The notes below the pieces were generated by a model. It worked only from the letters and a program-made list of their open reading frames with translations, searched no databases and was not told the origin of the DNA. The position numbers were made by a program, and so were the translations under genes. From assembly GCA_037142435.1 (NCBI GenBank), contig JBAXAO010000018.1:1-24861 (forward strand): a stretch of 24,861 nt of DNA, in the 5' to 3' direction. This document shows positions 8,449-15,739 of this stretch, one piece after another. Every line of letters begins with the position of its first letter. The stretch's first letter is position 1. Origin of the DNA: CAIMZW01 sp037142435. GTDB lineage: Bacteria; Actinomycetota; Actinomycetes; Nanopelagicales; Nanopelagicaceae.

Positions 8449-8478
8449 GTAATACTCAGTTTGGAACATATTCCTCAA
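8449..8478 (-). promoter_or_regulatory. Candidate promoter for the binding-protein gene
   Basis: On the minus strand TTGAGG (8478-8473) and TATTAC (8454-8449) are separated by 18 bp, about 75 bp before the ATG at 8374. The 154-bp gap after oppC suggests an internal promoter for the binding protein. This is a sequence match only. Confidence 0.35.
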
Positions 8479-8528
8479 CTCTTAATCAAATCTTTACATT
8501 TGAGACGGGGGTCCACAAATCTAAAGAT

Positions 8529-9500
8529 TTAACGCGAATCCGCCTTGGGATCAAGAGCATCGCGAATGCCATCACCCATGAGGTTGAGAGCAAGGACGAT
8601 GATGACCAGCATGGCGCTAGGAATAATGAGGTATGCGGGGTCGGTCTGCCAGTAGGTCACGGCATCGGAGAGCACTAGGCCCCAGGTAGCGGCGGGAGCT
8701 TGAACGCCCACACCCAAGAAGGAGAAGGTCGCCTCGGCCGAAAGGAAGCCCGGCAGCGAAAGCGAGAGGAAGACGATGGCAGTTGGCCACAAATTCGGCA
8801 AAATCTCCTTGGTAATGATGCGCCAGTTGGAGGCGCCGAGCGCTTGCGCCGCCATGACGAAGTCACGCTCACGCATGCTGAGCGCTTGCGAGCGCACCAG
8901 GCGGGCAAATCCTGGCCAACCAAAGACGACAAAAAAGACAATCAAGACAACAATGCGAGCGCCATTGTCCTTGGCTATATGAAGGGATTCGACTCTTTGA
9001 ACTAACGGCAAAGAGAGCGCAACGATCATAAAGGTCGATGGAAAGGCCAAAATGAAATCCGAAAAACGTCCGATGATCGCATCGACGCGTCCGCGGAAAT
9101 AACCAGCCGTGATTCCGATGAGCATTCCTAAACCGATGGATGCCACGCTGGTAATCAAAGCAACAGTGAAGGAGATGCGAGAGCCGTAAAGCAGAAGTGC
9201 TAAAAGATCGCGCCCGGCACCGGGTTCAACGCCCAGTGGGTGAGCCAAGCTGATGCCACCCCAAGGACCTTGCGGCATTCCGAATTGCGTGAGCGCATCG
9301 GGATAGGTCGATGTTGGGTTGACGCCAACGAGGCGCGTGATCAGCGGGGCTAAGAAGGCGGAGAGAATAAAAAAGAGAGCGACGCAACCGGAAATTACCG
9401 CGGCTTTATTGCGCTTAAAGCGCATCCAGGAAATTTGGCGTGGGGTTCTGAGAACGACTTTGCTAACCGCTTCGTCATCAGTCAAGACTGTTTGAGCCAA
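8529..9500 (-). CDS. oppC: Oligopeptide ABC importer permease, OppC/DppC type
   Basis: A 323-residue permease. A cytoplasmic N-terminal tail (SWMRFKRNKAAVISG) precedes the first helix (about 35-57), as in the OppC_N domain. Five more helices follow, and the EAA loop RDFVMAAQALGASNWRIITK lies near 212-231. The start is TTG at 9498-9500 with a GGGGGAG ribosome site 4-5 nt upstream, which decides the start. It is the first gene of the importer operon, giving the order C, A, B, D, F rather than the usual A, B, C, D, F. Confidence 0.94.
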   Translation of the reverse strand: MAQTVLTDDEAVSKVVLRTPRQISWMRFKRNKAAVISGCVALFFILSAFLAPLITRLVGVNPTSTYPDALTQFGMPQGPWGGISLAHPLGVEPGAGRDLLALLLYGSRISFTVALITSVASIGLGMLIGITAGYFRGRVDAIIGRFSDFILAFPSTFMIVALSLPLVQRVESLHIAKDNGARIVVLIVFFVVFGWPGFARLVRSQALSMRERDFVMAAQALGASNWRIITKEILPNLWPTAIVFLSLSLPGFLSAEATFSFLGVGVQAPAATWGLVLSDAVTYWQTDPAYLIIPSAMLVIIVLALNLMGDGIRDALDPKADSR

Positions 9501-9507
9501 TTGGCTC
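9494..9507. repeat. 14-bp perfect palindrome across the oppC start codon
   Basis: GAGCCAATTGGCTC is a perfect palindrome centred on the TTG start of oppC and touching its ribosome binding site. It could be an operator or chance. As RNA it has no room for a loop at full pairing. Confidence 0.35.
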
Positions 9508-9567
9508 CCCCTTTTCGTTTAACGCTCAGTACTCACTGGTAAGAAGGGTAAAGGTAGCCCAAAATTC

Positions 9568-9596
9568 ACTAAAAATGCCAATGAAGTTGCTCTCAA
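9568..9596 (-). promoter_or_regulatory. Candidate promoter of the importer operon
   Basis: On the minus strand TTGAGA (9596-9591) and TTTAGT (9573-9568) have a 17-bp spacer, about 65 bp before the oppC start. It is the best match in the 162-bp divergent region shared with tgt. Confidence 0.4.
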
Positions 9597-9650
9597 AGCC
9601 ATCGTTTATCAAAGCGTAATAACCAGAAGAGCCACCTCCAGTCCGCCCAT

Positions 9651-9656
9651 TAGAGT
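9651..9656 (+). promoter_or_regulatory. -10 element of a probable leaderless tgt promoter
   Basis: TAGAGT ends 6 bp before the tgt ATG (9663), which places transcription start at the start codon. There is no good Shine-Dalgarno sequence, only GGGG 2 nt before the ATG. A clear -35 element is not visible. Confidence 0.4.
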
Positions 9657-9662
9657 GGGGTT

Positions 9663-10922
9663 ATGAGCCAATTTTCCTTTGAACTAAGGAGTGAACTGGC
9701 CACCACCACGTCTAGTACCGCGCTCGGTAGAACCGGGACGATTCGGACACCTCACGGCGAAATCCAGACTCCAGCCTTTATCCCTGTAGGAACTAAGGCC
9801 ACGGTGAAGTCGGTATTAACGGGATCCATGAAGGATTTGGGCGCTCAGGCGCTTTTGGCCAATGCCTATCATCTTTATTTACAACCCGGCCCAGATATCG
9901 TCGATGAGGCAGGCGGGCTCGGCCAGTTCATGAACTGGGATGGACCAACCTTTACCGATAGCGGCGGATTCCAGGTCCTCTCCCTTGGCGTGGGTTTCAA
10001 AAAAGTTATAGCCATGAACGAAGACACCTTCCGGTCCGATGAAGTCATCGCAGATAAAAAAGAACGCTTGGCCCACGTTGACGATGATGGCGTCACTTTT
10101 AAGTCTCACCTCGACGGATCAATGCATCGCTTTACTCCAGAAATATCTATGAGGGTTCAGCACCAGCTAGGGGCCGACATTATGTTTGCTTTCGACGAGT
10201 GCACCACTTTGCATAACACCCGCAAATATCAGGAGCGCTCGCTGGAACGTACTCGTCTCTGGGCTGAACGGTGTTTGGTCGCTCACCACGAACTCACGAT
10301 CGAACGCGGCCACCGTCCTTACCAAGCGCTCTTCGGAGTTTTGCAGGGTGCGCAGTACGAAGATCTCCGGCGAAAGGGCGCTCGCGATCTTGGTTCGATG
10401 AAAGTTTCGGTTGATGGCGCCGATGTTGAATTTGATGGTTTTGGAATGGGTGGCGCCCTAGATAAAGGCAATTTAGGAACGATCATCAGCTGGCTAGCCG
10501 AAGAATTGCCCGTGAATAAACCAAGACATCTCCTGGGTATTGGCGAACCGGATGACCTCTTCGTTGGTGTCGAAAATGGCGCCGACACTTTTGATTGCGT
10601 TGCTCCTTCACGGCAGGCACGAACCAGCGCGGTCTTTACTGAACATGGCCGCGTCAATATTTCCAACGCACCTTATCGCCGAGACTTTAATCCCATTGAT
10701 GAGAATTGTGATTGCTACACCTGCGCTCATTACACCGCTGCATACATCAATCATCTCTTTAGATCAAAAGAAATCTTGGCTGCAACTTTGGCCACAATTC
10801 ACAATGAAAGATTTATTGTCCGTCTGGTCGATCGCATGAGAGATTCCATTACGAATGGGCAATTCTTCGACTTTAAGGCCGATTTTCTCGGAAGGTTTTA
10901 TTCCAAGCGCGATAACGTTTAA
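9663..10922 (+). CDS. tgt: Queuine/preQ1 tRNA-guanine transglycosylase
   Basis: A 419-residue enzyme that exchanges the wobble guanine at tRNA position 34 for a queuosine base. DSGGFQV (99-105) carries the general acid/base aspartate. AFDECT (175-180) carries the base-recognition aspartate. FDCV (309-312) carries the nucleophilic aspartate D310. The zinc site CDCYTC (348-353) with H379 is complete. The text differs from proteobacterial TGT in the way typical of actinobacterial homologues (GMGGALDKGNLG, GIGEPDDLF, APSRQART). No queuosine biosynthesis genes are nearby, so the base or a precursor may be salvaged or made elsewhere. The gene converges on the dioxygenase gene with only 10 bp between stops and no clear terminator. 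Confidence 0.96.
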   Translation: MSQFSFELRSELATTTSSTALGRTGTIRTPHGEIQTPAFIPVGTKATVKSVLTGSMKDLGAQALLANAYHLYLQPGPDIVDEAGGLGQFMNWDGPTFTDSGGFQVLSLGVGFKKVIAMNEDTFRSDEVIADKKERLAHVDDDGVTFKSHLDGSMHRFTPEISMRVQHQLGADIMFAFDECTTLHNTRKYQERSLERTRLWAERCLVAHHELTIERGHRPYQALFGVLQGAQYEDLRRKGARDLGSMKVSVDGADVEFDGFGMGGALDKGNLGTIISWLAEELPVNKPRHLLGIGEPDDLFVGVENGADTFDCVAPSRQARTSAVFTEHGRVNISNAPYRRDFNPIDENCDCYTCAHYTAAYINHLFRSKEILAATLATIHNERFIVRLVDRMRDSITNGQFFDFKADFLGRFYSKRDNV

Positions 10923-10932
10923 CTCAATTTTA

Positions 10933-11706
10933 TTAGGCCACTTGGAAAGAACGCTTGGCCAGACCCATCCAGTAGCCCTCGATCTGAGTTTCGGGTGCAA
11001 CATCGGAATTTGTGGCCGCACCTAAGGTAATAAAGATTGGTGCAAAATGTTCGACGGTGGGGTGTGCGTACGGCATACCCGGCGCTAACCGCTTGTAATC
11101 CATTAGCTCATCGACTGCGCCGCGTTCCAGAACATCCTTAGCCCAGAGATCGAATTCAGTGCTCCAACCTGGTGGCGTTGCTTCAATTCGAAATTCTTTC
11201 AAGAAGGGCAAGCCATGCGTCAAGAATCCACTGCCAATGATCAAGACACCTTCATCGCGAAGAGGCGCAAGTTTCTTGCCTATTTCAAAAAGTTTTTCAG
11301 GATCGTGGGTAGGAATCGACATTTGAAGAACCGGAATATCGGCGCTCGGATACATCTTCATCAATGGAATGTAAGCGCCGTGATCTAAACCGCGCCGTGG
11401 TTGTTCTGTGACCGGTTCATTCATCATGGCTTTGATTCGGGCGGCCAGTTCTGGCGCACCAGGTGCTTGGTATTGCAATTGGTAATAGCGTTGTGCAAAC
11501 CCGCCAAAGTCATAAATAAGTGGAGTGCCAGAATCGGTCGCGCCGAGCGTTAGTGGCGCAGATTCCCAGTGAGCGCTGATAACCAAAATCGCGCTGGGTT
11601 TAGCCAGGTGGGAAGACCATTCTGCAAGTTCGCCGCTCCAGATCTCATCCTCAAGCAAGGGTGGAGCACCGTGGCCTATATAGAGAGCGGGCATCTTCGT
11701 TGTCAT
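10933..11706 (-). CDS. Class III extradiol ring-cleavage dioxygenase, DODA/YgiD type
   Basis: A 257-residue non-heme metal dioxygenase of the family that opens catechol rings, including 4,5-DOPA dioxygenase YgiD. Candidate metal and active-site histidines occur in YIGHGAP (H12), ISAHWES (H46), LDHGAYIPL (H109), LTHG (H164) and AHPTVEHFAP (H215, H220), in the family's order. The start is ATG 11704-11706, because AAGG lies 8 nt and GAGG 3 nt before it; a GTG 9 nt earlier would sit inside this ribosome site. A perfect palindrome matching that in front of marR (751-768) lies about 20 bp upstream, suggesting repression by that MarR protein, relieved by an aromatic compound. The true substrate is unknown. 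Confidence 0.9.
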   Translation of the reverse strand: MTTKMPALYIGHGAPPLLEDEIWSGELAEWSSHLAKPSAILVISAHWESAPLTLGATDSGTPLIYDFGGFAQRYYQLQYQAPGAPELAARIKAMMNEPVTEQPRRGLDHGAYIPLMKMYPSADIPVLQMSIPTHDPEKLFEIGKKLAPLRDEGVLIIGSGFLTHGLPFLKEFRIEATPPGWSTEFDLWAKDVLERGAVDELMDYKRLAPGMPYAHPTVEHFAPIFITLGAATNSDVAPETQIEGYWMGLAKRSFQVA

Positions 11707-11725
11707 GAGCCTCACCTTATCATCA

Positions 11726-11749
11726 AAGTAGTTGAACTTTCAACTACTT
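11726..11749. promoter_or_regulatory. Putative MarR operator, site 2 (perfect 11-bp inverted repeat)
   Basis: AAGTAGTTGAA (11726-11736) and TTCAACTACTT (11739-11749) are perfect inverted repeats with a 2-bp centre. The 18-bp core TAGTTGAACTTTCAACTA differs by one base from the reverse complement of site 1 (751-768). It sits 19 bp before the dioxygenase ATG. The 2-nt centre and lack of a T-run argue against a terminator for the gene ending at 11770. Confidence 0.72.
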
Positions 11750-11769
11750 AAACAACTCCCCCGCTCTCG

Positions 11770-12267
11770 TTATTCCGCGGAGACGGCAGGAATTTCGTCG
11801 AACTTGGTTATCGCATACATCCGGTAGTCGTGCGGCAAGTCTTCGCCCTCGGGCATTAAGTGGCGCTGAGTGCCTTCATATTTCCAACCAGCCTTATCAA
11901 ATGCACGTTGCATCGCAATGTTGGTGACATCCGTCGAACCGGCCAGGCGGTGATAGCCCTCAGCGAAGAGTTGGTGGGCAAGGACACTTAAAATCCTGGT
12001 ACCCAATCCTTTTCCGCGAAATTCTGGCAGCAAATCCAAGCCCATCTCAGCCGTACCGGGAGGCATCGACTTGGGGCAATGGCGTGCCTGAACTTCGCCA
12101 ACGACGACACCATCCACTTCGACAGCGCAATTAAAATAGTGATCATCCCATCGACCTGTGGCTTCAAAGCGCGGACGAAATTTCTCGATTTTCTCTGGGG
12201 TATCCAGCTCATGCAGGATCGCGGCAATCGGGAGTTCGGCTTCCGTGAAGGCGCGCAGCTTTATCAA
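11770..12267 (-). CDS. GNAT-family N-acetyltransferase, coupled to the pilus operon
   Basis: A 165-residue GNAT protein, predicted to transfer acetyl from acetyl-CoA to an amine. The acetyl-CoA-binding motif A is LLPEFRGKGLGTRILSVLAHQLF (about 99-121; the R-G-K-G-L-G loop fits the Q/R-x-x-G-x-G/A pattern), followed by the RimJ/RimL-like stretch GYHRLAGSTDVTNIAMQRAFDKAGW. The start is TTG at 12265-12267, which overlaps the pilD stop as TTGA, with GAGGA 5-6 nt upstream, so it is co-translated with pilD. A role in modifying pilins is possible, but a hitch-hiking housekeeping gene is equally possible. The substrate is unknown. Confidence 0.88.
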   Translation of the reverse strand: MIKLRAFTEAELPIAAILHELDTPEKIEKFRPRFEATGRWDDHYFNCAVEVDGVVVGEVQARHCPKSMPPGTAEMGLDLLPEFRGKGLGTRILSVLAHQLFAEGYHRLAGSTDVTNIAMQRAFDKAGWKYEGTQRHLMPEGEDLPHDYRMYAITKFDEIPAVSAE

Positions 12268-13067
12268 GAAAGTCCTCGTACGTGGCTAATCCATGGGGTT
12301 ACATAAATCGAAGCAATAGCCCCCATCAACATAAATGGCCCAAAAGGCAATGCGCTCTTTCGGTTAGCCTTTTTTGCCACGATGAGACCCACGCCCACCA
12401 AGCTGCCAAGCGCAAATCCGATCATCGATGCAATGTAAACCGTAGACATACTTATGTAACCGCAGAAGAGACCGATTGAGGTGGCGAGTTTTACATCGCC
12501 CATTCCCATTCCACCTTTTGAAAGAAAATTAACGATCCAATAAAAGCTGCCCAGAGCAATGGAGGCTATAAAGGCATGGTTAAGGCGACTTAAGTTGTGA
12601 TGAGCAAATGAATCTAAGGTCAGAAAAACTAGCCCAGACAGATAGAGCGAACCTGTGAGCGGATCGGGCAAGCGGTGATGTTCAAAATCGATGGCCGAAA
12701 GCGCGACCGCGAGTACCACGAAGAAAAGCCAAGCGATACATTCAAAGACGCGGTCAAATTTAAAGAGTGGAACCAAGACAAGTCCCGCAGTGACAATTTC
12801 TAAAATCACATAGCGAATCGAAATTTTGGCTTTGCATCTGCGACAGCGTCCGCCTAAAAGTAAGTAACCTAAAATCGGGATGTTATCGATGTTACGGATC
12901 TGCGCATCGCAATGCGGGCAACGAGATCTACCGCCAATACTCAGGCGATCTGGAATCCGCCCCACTAAAACGGAATTAAAGGAACCCAAGATCATGCCTA
13001 CCAAAATAGCCAGGGTATAAAAAAAGAATGGTGGCAGGTCGGTGCCTGCCACCATTCGATGAATCAA
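12264..13067 (-). CDS. pilD: Type IV prepilin peptidase / N-methyltransferase
   Basis: A 267-residue polytopic membrane aspartic protease that removes the pilin leader and methylates the new N-terminus. It keeps both halves of the bifunctional family: the cytoplasmic zinc-binding loop with CPHC (50-53) and CRRC (75-78), and the A24 peptidase part with Asp127 (SAIDFEHHRLPD) and Asp191 in GMGD (188-191). The start is uncertain. TTG 13067 is one base after the pilA1 stop; ATG 13055 is four codons later. Neither has a ribosome site, so translational reinitiation is likely. A start further inside would lose most of the first membrane helix. A strong terminator-like hairpin is embedded in codons 4-16. 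Confidence 0.93.
   Translation of the reverse strand: MIHRMVAGTDLPPFFFYTLAILVGMILGSFNSVLVGRIPDRLSIGGRSRCPHCDAQIRNIDNIPILGYLLLGGRCRRCKAKISIRYVILEIVTAGLVLVPLFKFDRVFECIAWLFFVVLAVALSAIDFEHHRLPDPLTGSLYLSGLVFLTLDSFAHHNLSRLNHAFIASIALGSFYWIVNFLSKGGMGMGDVKLATSIGLFCGYISMSTVYIASMIGFALGSLVGVGLIVAKKANRKSALPFGPFMLMGAIASIYVTPWISHVRGLS
13019..13057 (-). terminator. Intrinsic terminator after pilA1, inside the pilD coding start
   Basis: On the minus strand a 13-bp perfect stem (13057-13045 pairing with 13038-13026, 6-nt loop) is followed at once by seven T residues (13025-13019). It begins 12 bp after the pilA1 stop. It also encodes residues 4-16 of PilD, the T-run giving the FFF codons. It should end most pilA1 transcripts and let a minority continue into pilD and the GNAT gene. 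On the plus strand no T-run follows, so it is directional. Confidence 0.88.
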
Positions 13068-13068
13068 T

Positions 13069-13533
13069 TTAGAGACCGGCTGTTACGCAACCAGCTAAGT
13101 TCGTTGCCGAACCTACTGCAACTGTGTTCGGGGTATTTGATGTAATTAAATATGCAGTTACATCAGATGGAATCTTGGAGATAAACGAAGGAGCCAGAGC
13201 TGTGAGATCTGCAGCAACATACTTGGTCCAAGCTTGCGCCACGTCACCAGCGCCATTGATCTTGCCGGTACCGGTAGCGCCCGCAGCGGCTGGGAAGCCA
13301 CCGTTTGGATTCGCAGTGGTGGAAATTTCAAAGTTGGTCAGAGCCGAATACAGGTTGGAAGCGTCTTGTGAGCACGCCTTTGCCTTTGCATCTGAAGAGG
13401 TACCTGACAACGCGACAACGACGATCGCGGCCAAAATACCGATAATCAAGATAACTACAAGAAGTTCAATCAGTGTGAAGCCGTTTTCGCCTTTGGCTTT
13501 ATGAGCCTTGGCCTTGCGTAGTAGATCGTGCAT
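13069..13533 (-). CDS. pilA: Major type IV pilin 1
   Basis: A 154-residue prepilin. An 18-residue basic leader (MHDLLRKAKAHKAKGENG) precedes the cleavage site G|FTLIE, with the Glu at mature position 5 and the hydrophobic helix LLVVILIIGILAAIVVVAL. Two cysteines (KACSQ and AGCVTAGL near the C-terminus) probably form the disulfide-bounded loop. The start is ATG 13533, with AAGGGAG 6 nt upstream; a longer open frame to 13575 would overlap the upstream gene and has no leader-like sequence. It is about 90% identical to the second pilin at 21412-21876, although many codons differ synonymously. A terminator follows directly. Confidence 0.95.
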   Translation of the reverse strand: MHDLLRKAKAHKAKGENGFTLIELLVVILIIGILAAIVVVALSGTSSDAKAKACSQDASNLYSALTNFEISTTANPNGGFPAAAGATGTGKINGAGDVAQAWTKYVAADLTALAPSFISKIPSDVTAYLITSNTPNTVAVGSATNLAGCVTAGL

Positions 13534-13556
13534 TTTTTCTCCCTTGTACGATTGGA

Positions 13557-14201
13557 TTAGTTTAGCAAAGCACATGCGCTTGGAGCTGTAGTTCCTATGC
13601 GGTTTTTTATGGTGGCGTTATAGAGGTATACGTCATAGGAATTCTGGGCATTTGTGACTGAATTGAGGACTGCTCCCTTTGAGGAAACCGCGGTGCTGGC
13701 AATAGTCGCAGCCGAAGTAGCGGTGTAAGTCACTGTGTAGGGAGAACTGCTACCGGAAAAGCCCGTAACGACCCAGGTTCCATCGAGATTGGTCGAGTCC
13801 ACTCCTGAAACTTGAATGTTTCCGCCGATGGCAATCGGAGGTAGAAAGGAAGAGGAGATCTGCAAAGTGGCGGTTTTCCCAGAAAGGGCCTCATTTGTAA
13901 CGGCAAATGCACCTAATTGCAGAGAAAAATTATTGGCATAAGAATTCACTAATCCCGCATTGAGATAGGTCGGTTGCAGACTGGTTACCGAGGTCGGCAA
14001 AGTTCCGTTGTTATCGCTCTGGTAAGCAGAAACTCCAAGGGAAAGTGCTTGATAGGCCGTTCGGCATGAATTTTGCAACGAGTTGGAACGGCTCGAAGTT
14101 AATCCGACGTAGGTAACCCCGGCGAGAACACCCATGATGACGAGAACCACCAGCATCTCAACCAAGGTGAAGCCTGCATCTTCCCTCGCCGCTTTATCCA
14201 T
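13557..14201 (-). CDS. Minor type IV pilin with beta module (cassette 1)
   Basis: A 214-residue prepilin with a 10-residue leader and cleavage site DAG|FTLVEMLVVLVIMGVLAGVTYVGL. The head begins with an alpha part (NSCRTAYQALSLGVSAYQSDNNG) and LPTSVTSLQPTYLNAGLVNSYANNF. An inserted beta-rich module follows (about 108-172: TATLQISSSFLPPIAIG, IQVSGVD, SPYTVTYTATS), and the chain ends with a second cysteine SAC. It is clearly homologous to the gene at 21899-22567. The ATG overlaps the preceding stop (TAATG). The stop lies 23 bp before the pilA1 start. It is probably a minor fibre or initiation-complex subunit; the exact role is unknown. Confidence 0.88.
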   Translation of the reverse strand: MDKAAREDAGFTLVEMLVVLVIMGVLAGVTYVGLTSSRSNSLQNSCRTAYQALSLGVSAYQSDNNGTLPTSVTSLQPTYLNAGLVNSYANNFSLQLGAFAVTNEALSGKTATLQISSSFLPPIAIGGNIQVSGVDSTNLDGTWVVTGFSGSSSPYTVTYTATSAATIASTAVSSKGAVLNSVTNAQNSYDVYLYNATIKNRIGTTAPSACALLN

Positions 14202-15739
14202 TATGAACCAGAATTCGTGATGGAGATGTGGTTACCAGGATTCAGTCCAGAGTTATCATCGATGACAATGACGTGTTCAACTACAGCACCTGACGCGCAC
14301 GTTAATTTGATCTTTAAACGGCGACCCGTGACTGAAGGTCCGGCCTGAACTGGGAATAAGCAAGCCCCCCTTGCAAGTGTGCAAGTGAACTTCGCGCCGT
14401 CTCCAACTATTCCGCCGTCAATCTCATGTTGACCTTTGCTGCGCTGATCAATTCTGACATTTGAGCCTGACGCCAAGATGGTGCCATACACATAAGTTTT
14501 AGTATTTGTATTTCCATATGCACGTAGCAATGGAGCAGTTCCGGTGTGAACGGCCGGGCAATTGGAACTGCTGCGCTTTTTTGTCGCACATACCGTGGCA
14601 TGAGAAGTATCTAGAGACATGATCGCAAAACTTTGACCCATCGAAAGATGTGGACCACAGAGCGAAAAATCGCCATCCTCATTCGCCAATGATGCCGCAC
14701 CGCCGAAAATTATTTGAGTTCCGGATACATCAGAAGCTTGGGTTGGATTTAGCGCCGTGATTCCATGCTTATAGACGCAGCCATTTGGATTTCCTTTGGA
14801 ATCGAAATCTTCAACGGCATCATTGGAGTCATTGTGAATCTTTATTGTTTCGGTATTGTCATCGCTATCTTTGCGGATATCCAATAGTTTTGTACCTTTA
14901 AAATAAATTTGTCCTTGTCCGAAGGCAATATCTATTTTGTGTCCCCAACCCCAGTTTTGCGAGCAGTCTTTATCGGTATAGGAACCGTTAGCTTTATAGG
15001 TTCGAATGATTTCTAGACCGAATAGTTGGTTGAGTTGATCAATGGCCTCATCATTATAATTTCCACTGGGGATCGTGATTGTCGTATTTAAACTTGGGCA
15101 GTTATTAGGCAGATAAGCATTGATAGAACCCGACACCCCGGTTCCTGGATCGGCCACCGGCAATATGGGAGTAACTGAACTCGATGGGAGATTTGCTGAA
15201 GTCCCAGAGACAGCAGCCGAGATTGCCGTCACCCCCAATATTGTCGTTCCGGCCGGGGTAAGAATTTGTGGAGCGGTAACGCTTCCTGAAGCCACGGTCA
15301 CGTTGTTACTAAAAGATTGAATTACGCTATTGAAATCATGTGAACCGGTTACAGATATTCCGTTGTCAACGCCCGTTGTAGTTCCGCTGGAAGAAGTTGT
15401 TGTGACTGCCGACGAGGTAAGTGCCTGGCTTCCAGTAGTCACGGGGGTGCAACTTACAGTCACTCCAGAGATGGTGTTTGGCAATCCGCAATTAGCTTGC
15501 GTTGCAGGAGTGAAGGCGCTCGAGCCGAAGCTTGGATTTACTATCAATTGCTCTAAGACTGTTGCTGTTGCCGATGCGACTTGGCTAGAGCTGGCGGTCT
15601 GAAGATTAAGGCGCTGCACACCACTGGTAGATGCTTGAGTGACCAGCATGGTCACGCCTAATGAACCACCTAGCGCGGTGACAAAAATAAGCACCAAAGC
15701 CATTGCGGATCCACCATCACTGAACCGATTTCTTTTCAT
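14201..15739 (-). CDS. PilX-like minor pilin / putative tip adhesin 1
   Basis: A 512-residue surface protein. Its N-terminus DGGSAMALVLIFVTALGGSLGVTMLVTQ is a PilX-type hydrophobic helix with a glycine before it but no Glu at mature position 5. A Ser/Thr-rich middle (about 35-205) leads to a C-terminal domain of about 300 residues, with cysteine pairs and the landmarks SLCGP, NCP, GGIVGDG and CLFPV. This whole architecture recurs in the gene at 22574-24861. PilX proteins act in aggregation and adhesion. The large cysteine-containing head fits a pilus-tip adhesin, but no named adhesin domain is recognised. The start ATG overlaps the stop of the PilW-like gene (ATGA). Confidence 0.75.
   Translation of the reverse strand: MKRNRFSDGGSAMALVLIFVTALGGSLGVTMLVTQASTSGVQRLNLQTASSSQVASATATVLEQLIVNPSFGSSAFTPATQANCGLPNTISGVTVSCTPVTTGSQALTSSAVTTTSSSGTTTGVDNGISVTGSHDFNSVIQSFSNNVTVASGSVTAPQILTPAGTTILGVTAISAAVSGTSANLPSSSVTPILPVADPGTGVSGSINAYLPNNCPSLNTTITIPSGNYNDEAIDQLNQLFGLEIIRTYKANGSYTDKDCSQNWGWGHKIDIAFGQGQIYFKGTKLLDIRKDSDDNTETIKIHNDSNDAVEDFDSKGNPNGCVYKHGITALNPTQASDVSGTQIIFGGAASLANEDGDFSLCGPHLSMGQSFAIMSLDTSHATVCATKKRSSSNCPAVHTGTAPLLRAYGNTNTKTYVYGTILASGSNVRIDQRSKGQHEIDGGIVGDGAKFTCTLARGACLFPVQAGPSVTGRRLKIKLTCASGAVVEHVIVIDDNSGLNPGNHISITNSGS

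Noticed and set aside
11726..11749. Palindrome as a terminator for the GNAT gene
   Set aside because: The centre is only 2 nt, no T-run follows and it is AT-rich. Its near-identity to the marR upstream palindrome favours an operator.
13124..13504. A 126-codon open frame on the plus strand opposite pilA1, with a similar one opposite pilA2
   Set aside because: It is antisense to a well-supported pilin, has no ribosome site and mirrors the codon pattern of the real gene. The same shadow appears opposite the paralogue, as expected.
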